A stretch of DNA of 64,000 nt from Diabrotica undecimpunctata (lineage: Eukaryota; Arthropoda; Insecta; Coleoptera; Chrysomelidae): contig NC_092803.1 of the NCBI RefSeq assembly GCF_040954645.1, positions 125,749,461 through 125,813,460 on the forward strand, given 5' to 3'. Below, one piece after another: positions 22,167-32,309 of this stretch. The position numbers and the translations under genes are program-made. The notes beneath the pieces were generated by a model that made no database searches, was not told the origin of the DNA, and saw nothing but the letters and a program-made list of their open reading frames with translations. The stretch's first letter is position 1. Every line of letters begins with the position of its first letter.

Positions 22167-22827
22167 ATGACTTAATTATTTTCAGAGTTAAAGCTCCGAC
22201 AGTTCGATTTTTAATTTTTGTTTTTTAACCTTTTTTAAAAACAATAACTTTTACCCCCACTATCTTAGCAGATGTGACGTCATCGTTCATTTTTTAAATA
22301 GAAGGGTAGAAGTAGAAGTAATTTTAAATAGAAGTACCAAACCCATCACATTCAAACTTCAGTATACAAAGTGCAAAGGAAACCATTGCTCGTATTTCTT
22401 AAAATTTATTTCAAAATTTATTTTACAAAGAAAGTTATTAAAGAAGTTATTTTATATTAAAGACAAACAAATAACATAATTACAGTAAATGCTCGAATGA
22501 GGTGGCCGATTGTTGTACCATACAGAATGTAGATTGTTGATCTGTTAAAGATTACCATTCCATTTAAATGATAATAGCTTTGTAATGGGCTGTAGATCAA
22601 CTATCAACTACCCATCAAGTAGGCTGTGAACACATGTCAAATTCCTTAGCAACCAGACAGTAAGTTCGTCATTACCATTGGATATATCAATATTAAATTG
22701 ATTTGTCGTGTGACATCGATTTAAAAGTCTGCTCTTATATCTTTTTGAGAAATATTACCCCAATAGAAATTATTTGAAATTAACATAGTGCTATCAGAAA
22801 TATCAGAAACAGCGAATAGAAGTTTTG

Positions 22828-23667
22828 ATGATCTTAGGTTGCAGTGATCGTAAAAGAAGTATGGCGGAAGTATGCTATATGTTTAATGAAAAATATCCTA
22901 ATTGAGCACCAATAAGTAAAGCGACAATAAACAAAATATTGCATAAATTTAATGATATTGGCAATGTTAGAGATAAGCTTAAGAGTGGCAAACCCACTGT
23001 TTCCGACGACAATCGAATAAATAAATTACTTGCAGTTGAAGAAAATACTCATTCTTCAATTACAACTTTATAAACTAACAATGAGATCTGTCGTGGTGCT
23101 GTTCATAAAATTCGAAAAAAGGCCAAATTACATTCATATAAAATTTAACTTATACATGAACTCAATGAAAACAACTTTGATAGACGCATAGACATTTGCG
23201 AAAATATGCAAGAATTGTGTAATCGAAATAATTCATTTGAATATAATATCTTGTTTTCCGACGAGGTCACTTTTTGTTTAAATGGTACCGTTAATAAGCA
23301 AAATTGTCGTTATTGGGCAACAGAAAATCTCAATTGGACAATAAGTTTATATCCAATATCCCCAAAAGTAAATGTATGGGAGGGATTGTTAGGAATACCG
23401 AACTTTTACGGTACTGTGACGGATAAAAGGTATTTAGAAATGTTGCAATTATGCTACGTAGTTCCATTTTTAACCGCAAAATTTCCATATATCAATAATC
23501 CTGGTCAAATAGATCTGACCATTTGGTTTCATCAGGATGGAGCAAGTCCACATTACGCTGTAGTGTTTAGAAATTTTCCAAATGCACCTTTTCATTTCCA
23601 ACAATGCAAATGCATTAAGTGCCCTGCTAGATCTCCAGATTTTAATCCCATGGACTTTTCTGTTTAG
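22828..23667 (+). pseudogene. Mariner-like transposase with in-frame stops
   Basis: One frame of 280 codons from ATG holds three internal stops. The order is an N-terminal HTH region (ISKATINKILHKFNDIGNVR then KSGKPTVSDDNRINKLL), the first catalytic Asp in LFSDEVTFCLNG, SPKVNVWEGLLGIPNFYGTV, the second Asp in FHQDGASPHYA, then the third in ARSPDFNPMDF. This fits the DDE_3 transposases that carry DUF4817-like N-termini in insects. After PMDF the expected LWGYLK is replaced by a stop, so the C-terminus is also lost. The catalytic residues themselves survive. Confidence 0.85.
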
Positions 23668-23908
23668 GATACTGTCTTGGATACTGTCAATTAAACCAAG
23701 AATCAATTCGAGCATATGTTGTAATTACGTTATTTTTTTGTCTTTAACATGAAATGACCTCTTTATAATTTTCTTTGTAAAATAAATTTTAAATTAAATT
23801 TTAAGACATACCATCACTGGTTTCCTTTACACTCTGTATATTGAGGTTTGAATGTTATGAGTTTGGTACGACTGTACTCAGAAAAAGTACTTAGTACTTT
23901 TAATTATT

Positions 23909-24689
23909 AGGGAGTTTTTGTAACTATCTAACGTAACGTATCTCTCTATACGTAAAGAACTAACGTATCGAAAAAGATGAACGTTAAATTGAGAGTTCTA
24001 CACGCAACGTTACGATGGTGTTGCCCTCATCGAATTAGTGATCAACTAATAAATTGTCAGTGCCAGTCTTGTCCTTGTCATTTAATCCTATTTTTGATTT
24101 TCAAAATAAATAGCAAATATTTTTTTGAACAATTTTTAATTTTTGAGATGGACGCGATATTAAATGTAGGTGCCTTTATTGATGATGAAGAAGACGAAGA
24201 CATAGAAGATGCCCTTCTTCTGCACATCTTGCACGACTACACGGTCGCTTTAGTTTTGATAGCATGTCTGATATAAAGTGTAAAAATATTTTTCGCTTTT
24301 CGATTAAATTCCACCTTTCTGGATGGTCGTAAGAGTTCTTGCCTACGACTTACTTCAACAAGGATAAATCATCTTCATTGCTGAAGTGAAGTCGTTCTCT
24401 ACTGCTGTTTATTATTTATAAAAATCAAAACAAATATACTTAACCACAAATGTGAAAAAACACGTACCACCTGTGCTTATGAAATATGGATGTTGAAATT
24501 TTCGTAATCAGGTAAGATCCGCTTGTGCATTCGGTTACCTTCGGCTCGATAGGGATGTATGAACGTAACGTACCATCTCGTTACGTTAAGTAATACGTAT
24601 CTAGATACGTTAGTTCAACCATTAATGCGCATGCTTATATGTCAAAAAGATACGTTACGTATACGTATTTGCTTGCACAAAAACTCTCT
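23909..24689 (+). mobile_element. Nested Harbinger-like non-autonomous element
   Basis: The ends AGGGAGTTTTTGT and ACAAAAACTCTCT are inverted repeats with one mismatch, and ATT flanks both sides (23906-23908 and 24690-24692), a 3-bp TSD as PIF/Harbinger elements make. Near both ends ACGTA-containing words repeat many times (AACGTAACGTATC, ATACGTTACGTATACGT), a possible transposase-binding array. A 42-codon frame at 24148 begins MDAILNVGAFIDDEEDEDIE and resembles the acidic start of Harbinger transposases. The rest of the gene is absent. Confidence 0.6.
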
Positions 24690-24844
24690 ATTTTAGATAA
24701 AAATGTGTCCTTTCTATTCATAAAAAATATTGATGACGTCACATCTGCTAAGGTAGTGGAAGTAATTTTTTTTTGAAAAGGTTAAAAACAAAAATTAAAA
24801 CGACCTGTCAGAACTTTAACTCTAAAAATAATTAAGTCATGAGA

Positions 24845-25110
24845 TAATCGACCGTTTCCACAATTTATGAATGCACTGTATACAACCAAAGTTCGATAAG
24901 TTACACATCTCTTGAGTATTAAAAAGTTAATACTCTTATACACTAATTAAGTTTTAGTTAATTAAAAAATATATGTAATGAAGGCAATACTCGAAAGAAA
25001 TATTTCGTAATAAGTTTTTTTTTATATTTTATTATTTATAAGGAGAATATCCCACTAATAGTAACAAAAGCTTAATTCTACATTCCATTAGCACAACAAA
25101 AATAAGTTAA
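24845..25110. other. No gene recognised
   Basis: AT-rich flank of the mariner element. Nothing that I can support. Confidence 0.4.
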
Positions 25111-25145
25111 ATAATAGTTGCTGGCTTTTAGCCTTTCATCAAGAG
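25105..25145 (-). other. Decayed hammerhead-like stem
   Basis: On the minus strand CTTGATGAAAGGCTAAAAGCC is followed by AGCAAC. A 4-bp GGCU/AGCC stem sits where stem II of a hammerhead would be, but both core boxes are damaged (CUUGAUGA, AGCAAC for GAAAC). Confidence 0.3.
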
Positions 25146-25445
25146 CAACAAACCCTATTATAAAGTTTGTTACTTCACATTTTCGTCCTAATTATACTCC
25201 AGCAACTATTCTCGACGGCTTCTCATCACGTTAAGAAGTGTTTGAATTAAGAATCAAAATAATAATAAGATGAACAAATATTTGGATTTAAGAAACATTA
25301 TCTTCGTCGATTTTAATGAGCTTCCCATTATAGTTCTGTGTTTACTTTTAGTAGAAAATCTAGACACGGTGCTTTAGATTAAATACCCATATTACACAAA
25401 AATAGTTTAATATTGAATTTCAGATATCACAAAATGTAGATAGAT

Positions 25446-25513
25446 ACTTTCTCTCTCTCACCCTTTCTCTCTCTTTTTCTGCCTCTCTCTCTCTCCCTCT
25501 CCCTCTCGCCCCC
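25446..25513 (+). repeat. (CT)n-rich low-complexity tract
   Basis: About 68 bp of CT dinucleotides with interspersed CCC and TTT. Confidence 0.9.
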
Positions 25514-25519
25514 TAGTAC

Positions 25520-26015
25520 CATCGGCCTAATATCTATTTTTTCTGCTGGTTTTCCAGCTTTTGTCTCTAGCTAATCTGCGCTTGATCTCACCACATGTGA
25601 GCCTTTTATAAGTTTCTGATACCTTGTACGCAGCTTCTTCTTTTTCAGAAATTTGTTTTGAAAAAAAAAACTTTTGGAATCAAATTTACATAGTAAATAT
25701 CTAAAGTTTTACCAAATTACAAAACGCCTTTCTCTTTATTGATTTCCTTTTTTAATTTTTTTATTAACATTATTGTATATTTAATACAAGATTACATCAC
25801 CATCTAATTTTTTAATCATTACAAAGACCAAAAAAATTTTGGTTGAAAACTTTTTTGACTTTAATGATTGAATTTTATGTGCTGAAACTAACTCTGGTCT
25901 TAGTTTGATTTGAAAACGTGTTTTCTACAAATCAAAATATGCCATGTAAATTATTCTGCCAATTGCACTGTTTTATTAAGACAAAAGTGACAGCGCCTCA
26001 AAGACTAGAGGGATA
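25520..26015. other. No gene recognised
   Basis: AT-rich sequence between the CT tract and the large foldback. No frame of note. Confidence 0.4.
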
Positions 26016-26019
26016 AGAT

Positions 26020-27175
26020 GGTAAAATCTACACTCGGCTGGATTTTTATTTAGGGTTCGGTACTTGAAAATAGATATTTTGAAACCCCTTTAGCCAAATT
26101 TTTAGCTCCCTAGTTGACCCTTGGGGTCACGTATCGCAAAAAATGTGTTTTTTGGAAAAAAAAAATTTCTGAGCGATGCTTTGATTTTTTGGATCTAAAT
26201 TGAGCTCAGGAAAAATATTTGAATTTAAATAATAAAATCTAGATTATGTAGGTAGTTTTTGGCAAACTTCTAAATCAATATTTTTCGTGTATTTTAGATA
26301 TAATTATATTATAATATTAATATATTATATTATAATAATAATATAATTATTATATATAATAATTAATATTATAATATTTCGTGATAATTATAACTCGAGT
26401 AAGGTTGGAGAGAAACAAAAATTGTAATTTGTCTCATTTAAATGAGGTTATATGCTTAACACAGGGAAAATATAAACAAAACGTATTTTTTTTCAAATTT
26501 TGAGGATTTTCCGGAGAGAAAATGGCAAATCTAACACCGCAATTTAAACAAACGGAACAAATTACACTAAAATAATTATTTAGAAGTTTGCTAAAAAATT
26601 ACCTACATAACATAAAAATTCTCTGAAGAATTCACCTATTTTTTCTGAGCCCAGTTTTGATCCAAAAATTTTGAAAAAAATCAGAGCGTTTTTGTGCATG
26701 AAAATATCAAAATGATTATCAGCACTCAAATAAAAAGAGGAGAAAAACAAAAATGGATATTTGTCACACCTATATGAGGTTATGCGGTTAATACATGAAA
26801 AAAACATCAAAAAATGGGTTTTTTTTTAATTTTTATGATTTTCCAGAGCGAAAATAAAAAATCTAACCCCGCCATTAAAGAGAACAGAAAAATACATAAA
26901 AGATAATAAATTAAAAGTTTGTCAAAAATTACCTATATAACCTAAAATTTTATTGAAAAATTCAAATATTTTTCCTAGGCTTAATGTTAATAGAAAAAAT
27001 CTAAAAAAAAATTAGAAGGTTTCTAGGTATTAACATGTATTTTTGAATATTTTTTTTATTTTTTAAAGGAAAGAATCGCTCAGGAATTTTTTTTTTTTAA
27101 AACAATTTTTTTTGTGATAGGACACCTAAATAGCTAGAAATTTGGCTAAATATGTTCCCATCTTATCATCTTACC
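26020..27175. mobile_element. Large foldback with internal ~330-bp tandem repeat
   Basis: The left arm (about 26020-26185) and right arm (about 27050-27175) are diverged inverted copies. They share TTAGCCAAATTTTTAGCT against AGCTAGAAATTTGGCTAA and TCTGAGCGATGCTTTGA against AAAGAATCGCTCAGGA. Between them, 26418-26747 and 26748-27040 are two imperfect direct repeats (ATGAGGTTAT, GATTTTCC, AATCTAAC, AAATTACCTA recur in order). No transposase frame is visible, so this looks like a non-autonomous DNA element. The borders are approximate. Confidence 0.65.
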
Positions 27176-27189
27176 CTATTACGTCATGG

Positions 27190-27810
27190 AAATCGTGGAC
27201 TCTGATTAAGATGGACACAAGAACATGTGCAAGGAGGATTACAAGAACCGAGTTCTTTGCTATTCACAGAAAAAGTTTGGTTTTGTCTCTAACTAGATTC
27301 AAGAATAGTGAGAATTTGGAGAGAATCTGATCGATAATACAGTTTATTTTTTCCATATAGTCGTCTTCAAGTTATGATGTTAGCTACAATAATTTCTCAT
27401 CATCGAACTGTTCTCGTTTTTATATAAGGCACTTTGAATCAATCTAAATATATAAATCGTATCTTAGGACATGGCGTCCTTCCATTTGCCATTGCTGCAG
27501 GTCCAGATTAGCGTTACTTGCATAATAATTCAAGGCCACATACTGCAGCAACAGTAAGAGATTAATTTCATAATGAGGATATTGCGTTTTTACTGCAGCC
27601 AGCGAAATCGCTAGATCTTAATCTTCTTAATAATTAAGAAATAAATGTATGAAATATGCTTCAAAGACATATTGCTCCTCATCTGCACAAATTTCATACC
27701 AGACAATGTCCCCAAGATCTTCTTACACAGGAATGGATCCTATTGCCTCAAAATATTTATACCATACCTTAAGCGGGGCCCAAGATTTATCCTGATCAAC
27801 AAGTTTAGTT
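27190..27810 (+). pseudogene. Tc1-like transposase, degraded
   Basis: Pieces in order are LLFTEKVWFCL (family LFTDESRFCL, catalytic D changed to E), DSRIVRIWRESDR, ATIISHHRTVLVFI, GTLNQSKYINRILGHGVLPF, YLHNNSRPHTAATVRD (family QDNARPHTA), FLLQPAKSLDLNLLNN (family WPA.SPDLNPIEN) and LHKFHTRQCPQDLLTQEW. Both readable catalytic positions are altered (D to E, D to N) and stops are frequent. It is a DD34E-type relic. I found no terminal repeats. Confidence 0.75.
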
Positions 27811-27819
27811 CGAGAATAT

Positions 27820-29480
27820 AAAAAATAAACATTTCTTACAAATTATGTTTCTTTGGTGTTTTTAATAATAAATTCACCACAACAACGCCAGCAGAGTTCT
27901 TACAACCACGATTAGACATTTTGCTGAGCACATGTACTGGAAACTAAAAAGTGAGCTTAGCTTGACAGTAAACAAAACATCATCTGTGAATAAATAGCAA
28001 ATATGTTTCAGCAGTGTTGCCAACTCTTCTACATCCGGTACAAGTAGTTGTAGAATTTCATTTATGTCTATACTTTTACTAGATAAAGTCTGTTCAATTC
28101 TTAAAAAATCAAAAAATTTAATAAATTTATATGAAAATGTAAAAAATGGTATGTCATACAGCTAAGTATGTGTCATATTTGAATTTAATACCCTAAAAAC
28201 ATAGGAATGAGGTGTTTTAAGTAGACTTAGTTTTAAGTTTTTTCTTCGTTGGGCTATGTTATTATTTGCCGCAAAAGGTATCAGAACTAAATAAATTCGC
28301 ATCTCTTTGACAAAAAAAAATTAATTGTAAAATTAATAGCGATAATGTAAGTATTGTTTTATTTTCTATTTAATTGAGTACAATAATAAAATTATTATCA
28401 GTATAATTATGTTCAATTAGTTGTAATTAATCAGTTAAATGTCATGATATAAATATATATAAACCTATGTATAAACTTAATACTTCGAGGCTGTAACGAC
28501 CTTGGATATATTTTTCTTTTCCCATCTTTTATACAAAGAAACCTAAGCGTATATTTAAATACTTTTTTAGGTTCCGAAATAAGACTGACTACGTCCAAAA
28601 AAAGGTACTTTGTTGAAGTGATATACACAACAAAACATCGAATTAGTATTCAAATAAGGGGAGCCATTCGCTGTCAGATAAAAAACAAAACGTCTGGATA
28701 AAAACATGACGCCATTTGGTTCATTTATCCGGATTATGAATTTCAACTTGATGGATGTCAAATTTTGAATCATTGGCATGTTCTTTGGTATTGAAAAACT
28801 ACCACAACGGGTGATTAATATTTTTACGTTTATGGTTGGTTGAATGTAGAATGAAAAAGACACATTAAATAAAAAACACTGTAGAAGTTTATTAAATAAA
28901 GTTTCAAATTAAATAAAGGTTAATGGAATACTTACGAAAACTATCAAAATGACATACACATATAAAGACCTATCAATAAGTACATCATTTATGTTTTAAA
29001 ATACCGTACATATAACATCAGTGTTTATTGTTAGTGTTGAGAGTAAACTAAAATGTAAAACCAAATACTTAACATGTCGTGATAATATGATAATGTTTTT
29101 TTTTCCTGGTTCTTTTTTAATGTTTTAAATGATATTTTTAATAATAATATCATTTTAAATTCATCTACTCTAAAATGTATAATATATCTGAATTTTCAAT
29201 GTAAATGAGTCAAATAAAATTAAATTGTTAAAAGAATCTTTTTTACAAAGTAGCAAAAAGATTGTACAGTGGGTAGTACTATAAACTAGCGCAAAGCTTC
29301 ATCCTGTTGCCTGTATTTTTAAAATTTAAATGTTATTACTACAATTTAATAAAGTATTTTATTATTTATTTATAACTACAGGAATTTAGTTTCCTTGTGG
29401 ACTTTGGCAGAAGTTTTGAGAGAAATAGCTGAGAAAAGTTGTATAAAAAAGAAAAAGAGAGAAATGATAAATAAATAAAT
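27820..29480. other. No gene recognised
   Basis: A minus-strand frame of 98 codons at 28567-28863 (SFSIPKNMPMIQNL, then RFVFYLTANGSPYLN) has fairly balanced composition but no family I know. At 29380 a phrase matching 14653 in inverted orientation occurs. Otherwise AT-rich. Confidence 0.4.
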
Positions 29481-29623
29481 GTCAGATAAAACTTAGAACT
29501 TTATCAACGAAAAGAAAAAGGAAAAAAAATATCTGGTAAGCAGAAAATGTGGAATAAAGAGTGCATAAGCAACGAAAATATAAAGCGATAAATATAAGAT
29601 CCAAAAGGAGTGCAAGAGTAAAC

Positions 29624-29635
29624 AAAAAAGATGGG
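29624..29635 (+). repeat. Left TSD of ribozyme element A
   Basis: AAAAAAGATGGG, repeated at 30154-30165 on the other side of the element. Confidence 0.85.
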
Positions 29636-30153
29636 ATGAAAAAGACAGAAAAGATTTGATTTCACGTACAAAGCGTCTATGTATCTGTTGATACGTATTT
29701 CGACTTAATAAGTCTCATCAGAACAGTTATTCATAGCCGTTCTTAACGTGAAAAATAATCTTCTCTGTCTTATTAGGAAGCAACAATAAAATGGCTTCGT
29801 TATGGACGCAATAGCGACATCTGATAGAAAAATCGATAAGATAGTTTCGAAACAAATTCAGATTTCTGCTTTAATCTGGAGCCTTCTAAAAATTGCAAAG
29901 CATAGCCAGACGTTGATAAAGATGTTAATAGAGACATGGGGAATCTAAAATTTGCATTCCACGACATGTCTCCTCAACTAAGCAGAAATCTTTAACGAAT
30001 TTGTTTCTTGTACTCATACAGAGTAGATCCGAATAAAATGAAAAAGACAGAAAAGATTTGATTTCACGTACAAAGCGTCTATTTATCTGTTGATACGTAT
30101 TTCGACTTAATTAGTCTCATCAGAACAGTTATTCATAGCCGTTCTTAACGTGA
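29636..30153 (-). mobile_element. Retrozyme-like element A: 402-bp unit plus partial second unit
   Basis: The 518-bp insert begins ATGAAAAAGACAGAAAAG, and the same words recur at 30038, so the unit is 402 bp and the insert holds 1.29 units. Two hammerhead cores on the minus strand (29698-29721, 30100-30123) sit one unit apart and flank the unit body. A 12-bp TSD bounds the insert. There is no open frame of note. Known biology: dimeric or partial tandem units bounded by hammerheads are typical of retrozymes and of Penelope LTR-like repeats. The assignment to one of these is inference. Confidence 0.8.
29660..29753 (-). ncRNA. Type I hammerhead ribozyme candidate, A1
   Basis: On the minus strand an outer helix TTTCACGT/ACGTGAAA (29746-29753 with 29660-29667) closes the structure. 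Inside come CTGATGA, G-ACTT-ATT-AAGT-C (5-bp stem II), GAAA, and a stem III-like hairpin TACGTATC, AACA, GATACATA with one C/A mismatch. Cleavage would most simply fall after AUA, just before GAC, but A15.1 then lacks a clean U partner, so activity is uncertain. The core and stem II are fully canonical. Confidence 0.75.
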
Positions 30154-30155
30154 AA
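30062..30155 (-). ncRNA. Type I hammerhead ribozyme candidate, A2
   Basis: The second ribozyme of element A. Core CTGATGA, GACTAATTAAGTC, GAAA at 30100-30123. One stem II base has changed (loop-closing A/A) so the helix is 4 bp. The outer helix TTTCACGT/ACGTGAAA is intact and its last two bases overlap the right TSD. Confidence 0.7.
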
Positions 30156-30165
30156 AAAAGATGGG
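30154..30165 (+). repeat. Right TSD of ribozyme element A
   Basis: AAAAAAGATGGG, identical to 29624-29635. Confidence 0.85.
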
Positions 30166-30564
30166 CTAAAGAATTATTATATTATATTGCTATAAAGAAT
30201 TACTAGACAAAAAAATCGGCCATTTTTCAAACATTTCAAACATTTTAAAAATTATAAGATCGAAGACAGAGAAATTACAAACAACAGGTACCAAGTAGCG
30301 AGATGTAAAAAAATATTTTCTGGAGATCCAAGGTATAGGAATTGTGGAAAGTCTCGGAGAATGTAGATTTGCATATATCCAACGAAGCCCAATCCAAAAT
30401 GGACAAAGAGAGAGAGAGAGAGTGTTGATAAACAACAAATCTCCGGGAACTGACTACATTGCTGCCGAATACCTCAAAGATATTCCGCATCGAAATGATG
30501 GATAGAGAATAAAAACGTCCAGAAAGTGAAGCTATATCGGCCAGATACTTAAAGTAAAAAAAGC

Positions 30565-31170
30565 TTCTGCATTACAAAGACTGCAGTAGAGTGAAATCCA
30601 TAAGAAGAAATAAAATGAGGATGCCCAACATAAACTTGGCAAAGAAGGAAAAAAGATAAATTACGAAAAAGATGAGGGGTAAAGGAAAGTTTTGGAATGA
30701 GATGAAAGCTTTGGCGTAAAACAAGACACCACGTAGGAATTCCAGAACCTTCCGAACGCTGTTCGGGAATTATTTGCACAGGTATCATATCATTTACGAA
30801 ATACTTTTTAATATAGTGCCTTTTCTATTTACAAACCCAAAACCATTAAATTAAATCACTTGTCATTTTACAACAGAATCTATAAAAAAATATATATCCA
30901 TACGAACAAGACAATAAGTGATTCATACACTGACCGCTGGGAATTAAGTACATAATTGACGACCTGTTTGATTACACCCAGTATACTATAAATTTTACAT
31001 TAATTTTTGGTAATTTGAAGTTATATATGTTACGGTTAAAACGATACGATAATAGTAGAATTACCCGGATAGAGTTAGAATTATTCAAGCCTAGTGAATA
31101 AAGCTACATATTTGTGAATATTTTGTTGTATTCTGGATTAATCCGGTCAATACTATATTATTCTGTTCAA
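30565..31170. other. No gene recognised
   Basis: AT-rich sequence between ribozyme elements A and C, with no recognisable frame. Confidence 0.4.
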
Positions 31171-31171
31171 A

Positions 31172-31184
31172 TATATACCCATTT
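31172..31184 (+). repeat. Left TSD of ribozyme element C
   Basis: TATATACCCATTT, repeated at 31619-31631. Confidence 0.85.
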
Positions 31185-31618
31185 AAAATGAAAAAGACAG
31201 TCAAGATTTGATTTCACGTACAAAGTGTCTATGTATCTGTTTATACGTATTTCGCCCTAATAGGGCTCATCAGAACAGCTATTCATAGGCTTTCTCAACG
31301 TGAAAAATAAATCTTTTCTGTCTTTAAGAAGCAACACTAAAATAGCTTCGAAATGAACGTAATAGCGACATCTGATAATAAATCCGTAAAATAGTTTCGA
31401 CACACAATTCAGATTTTTGTCTTAATCTGAGCCTTCTAAAAATTGCAAGGCAAAACAGACGTTGATAAAGATGTTAATAGAGACATGGGGAATCTAAAAT
31501 TTGCATTCCACGACAATTCTATTAACATCTTTATCAACGTCTGTTTTGCTTTGCAATTTTTAGAAGTCTCAGATTAAGGCAGAAATCTGAATTGTGTTTC
31601 GAAACTATTTTACGGATT
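31185..31618 (-). mobile_element. Retrozyme-like element C with terminal inversion
   Basis: A 434-bp insert of the same family as element A, starting at the same point of the unit (AAAATGAAAAAGACAG). It carries one hammerhead (31212-31305). From about 31510 to its right end it is an inverted copy of its own 31380-31481 segment (102-bp arms with a few differences). The right end is the 5' end of the ribozyme-sense RNA. A 13-bp TSD bounds it. Known biology: 5' inversion is a hallmark of target-primed reverse transcription with twin priming. Confidence 0.8.
31212..31305 (-). ncRNA. Type I hammerhead ribozyme candidate, C
   Basis: Core at 31250-31273: CTGATGA, GCCCTATTAGGGC, GAAA. Stem II GCCCU/AGGGC differs from copy A (GACUU/AAGUC) at paired positions, so pairing is kept. 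The outer helix TTTCACGT/ACGTGAAA is conserved. The stem III-like hairpin TACGTAT/ATACATA keeps the same single mismatch. Confidence 0.75.
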
Positions 31619-31631
31619 TATATACCCATTT
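31619..31631 (+). repeat. Right TSD of ribozyme element C
   Basis: TATATACCCATTT, identical to 31172-31184. Confidence 0.85.
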
Positions 31632-31990
31632 CTGATTGGAAGTAGAAATGAATATGATTTTTATTGCTATTTTAGTTATAACACGTTCTCAATGCTTAGT
31701 TATATGTTTCAGACAATAAGTGTGTAGTAGATTCTTAATAAAGGGAAGAAAGAAAATAAAATTTAAATGTAAGTAGTGTGATTTATACCCAAGTTTAAAA
31801 TGTACTGATTTATCCATTTGACATTGAATATATCTAGAGTGAGCCGGATAAATCAAGAAATTATTAATATCTTTTGCCTCTTAACCAGCCAATTTGGATG
31901 ACACTCAAAGAATCCGATTAAAACTTGTTTTATCCAAATCGGTAACAAAATTGGATTAAAAAGAAGGTTCTTGCTACTTCATCCTTAATT
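31632..31990. other. No gene recognised
   Basis: AT-rich sequence with no frame of note. It leads into the hammerhead-like core at 31998. Confidence 0.4.
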
Positions 31991-31997
31991 GAAGACG

Positions 31998-32027
31998 TTT
32001 CGTATGTGAATCCATACACATCATCAG
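31998..32027 (-). ncRNA. Hammerhead-like core, third family
   Basis: The minus strand reads CTGATGA, T, GTGTATG, GATT, CACATAC, GAAACGTC. Stem II pairs 7 positions with one mismatch and one wobble. GAAACGUC could form the minimal stem III (AC/GU) with GUC as cleavage triplet, as in Penelope-type hammerheads that may act as dimers. The surrounding ~250 bp is non-coding. The sequence is unrelated to the 400-bp unit. Confidence 0.5.
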
Positions 32028-32241
32028 TTATCCTAAAAGTAAACCAATGAACTCAGAACCATTGAAAAAAATTACATAGAATAACTTTGAATTTGAACTA
32101 TGAACTAAGAATTTGCAGCTATCAATATTATGAAAGTGAAGTGTAGTTCCACTAGAATTACAATAAAAGATCAAGTAGCAAGATCTTTTTGTTTCCTTCC
32201 CCAGTTTTGTCACTAGTAACCCTCCCACAAGTATCATATTA

Positions 32242-32243
<2 letters not shown>

Positions 32244-32305
<62 letters not shown>
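32244..32305. repeat. (AT)n microsatellite
   Basis: About 62 bp of AT dinucleotides. Confidence 0.97.

Positions 32306-32309
<4 letters not shown>

Larger units (their letters stand above)
22167..24840 (+). mobile_element. Mariner-related DNA transposon with ~110-bp terminal inverted repeats
   Basis: Left TIR 22167-22284 and right TIR 24732-24840 are inverted copies: ATGACTTAATTATTTT at the tips, AGCAGATGTGACGTCATC at the inner ends. They enclose a transposase on the plus strand (22828-23667). A 781-bp Harbinger-like element sits between the transposase and the right TIR. The exact tip and the TSD are not clear, so the outer borders are approximate. Confidence 0.8.
29530..30560 (+). pseudogene. 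LINE remnant split by a hammerhead element
   Basis: Around 30410-30480 the plus strand reads VLINNKSPGTDYIAAEYLKD, the NNKSPGxDxIxAExLK motif at the start of LINE RT. Upstream text on both sides of the 29636-30153 insertion (MWNKECISNENIK before it, ENRPFFKHFKHFK-like text after it) fits the charged linker between endonuclease and RT. This is weakly supported outside the RT motif. Confidence 0.5.

Noticed and set aside
26290..26375. AT-rich palindromic words as a replication origin
   Set aside because: Simple AT-rich sequence inside a foldback; there is no supporting motif.
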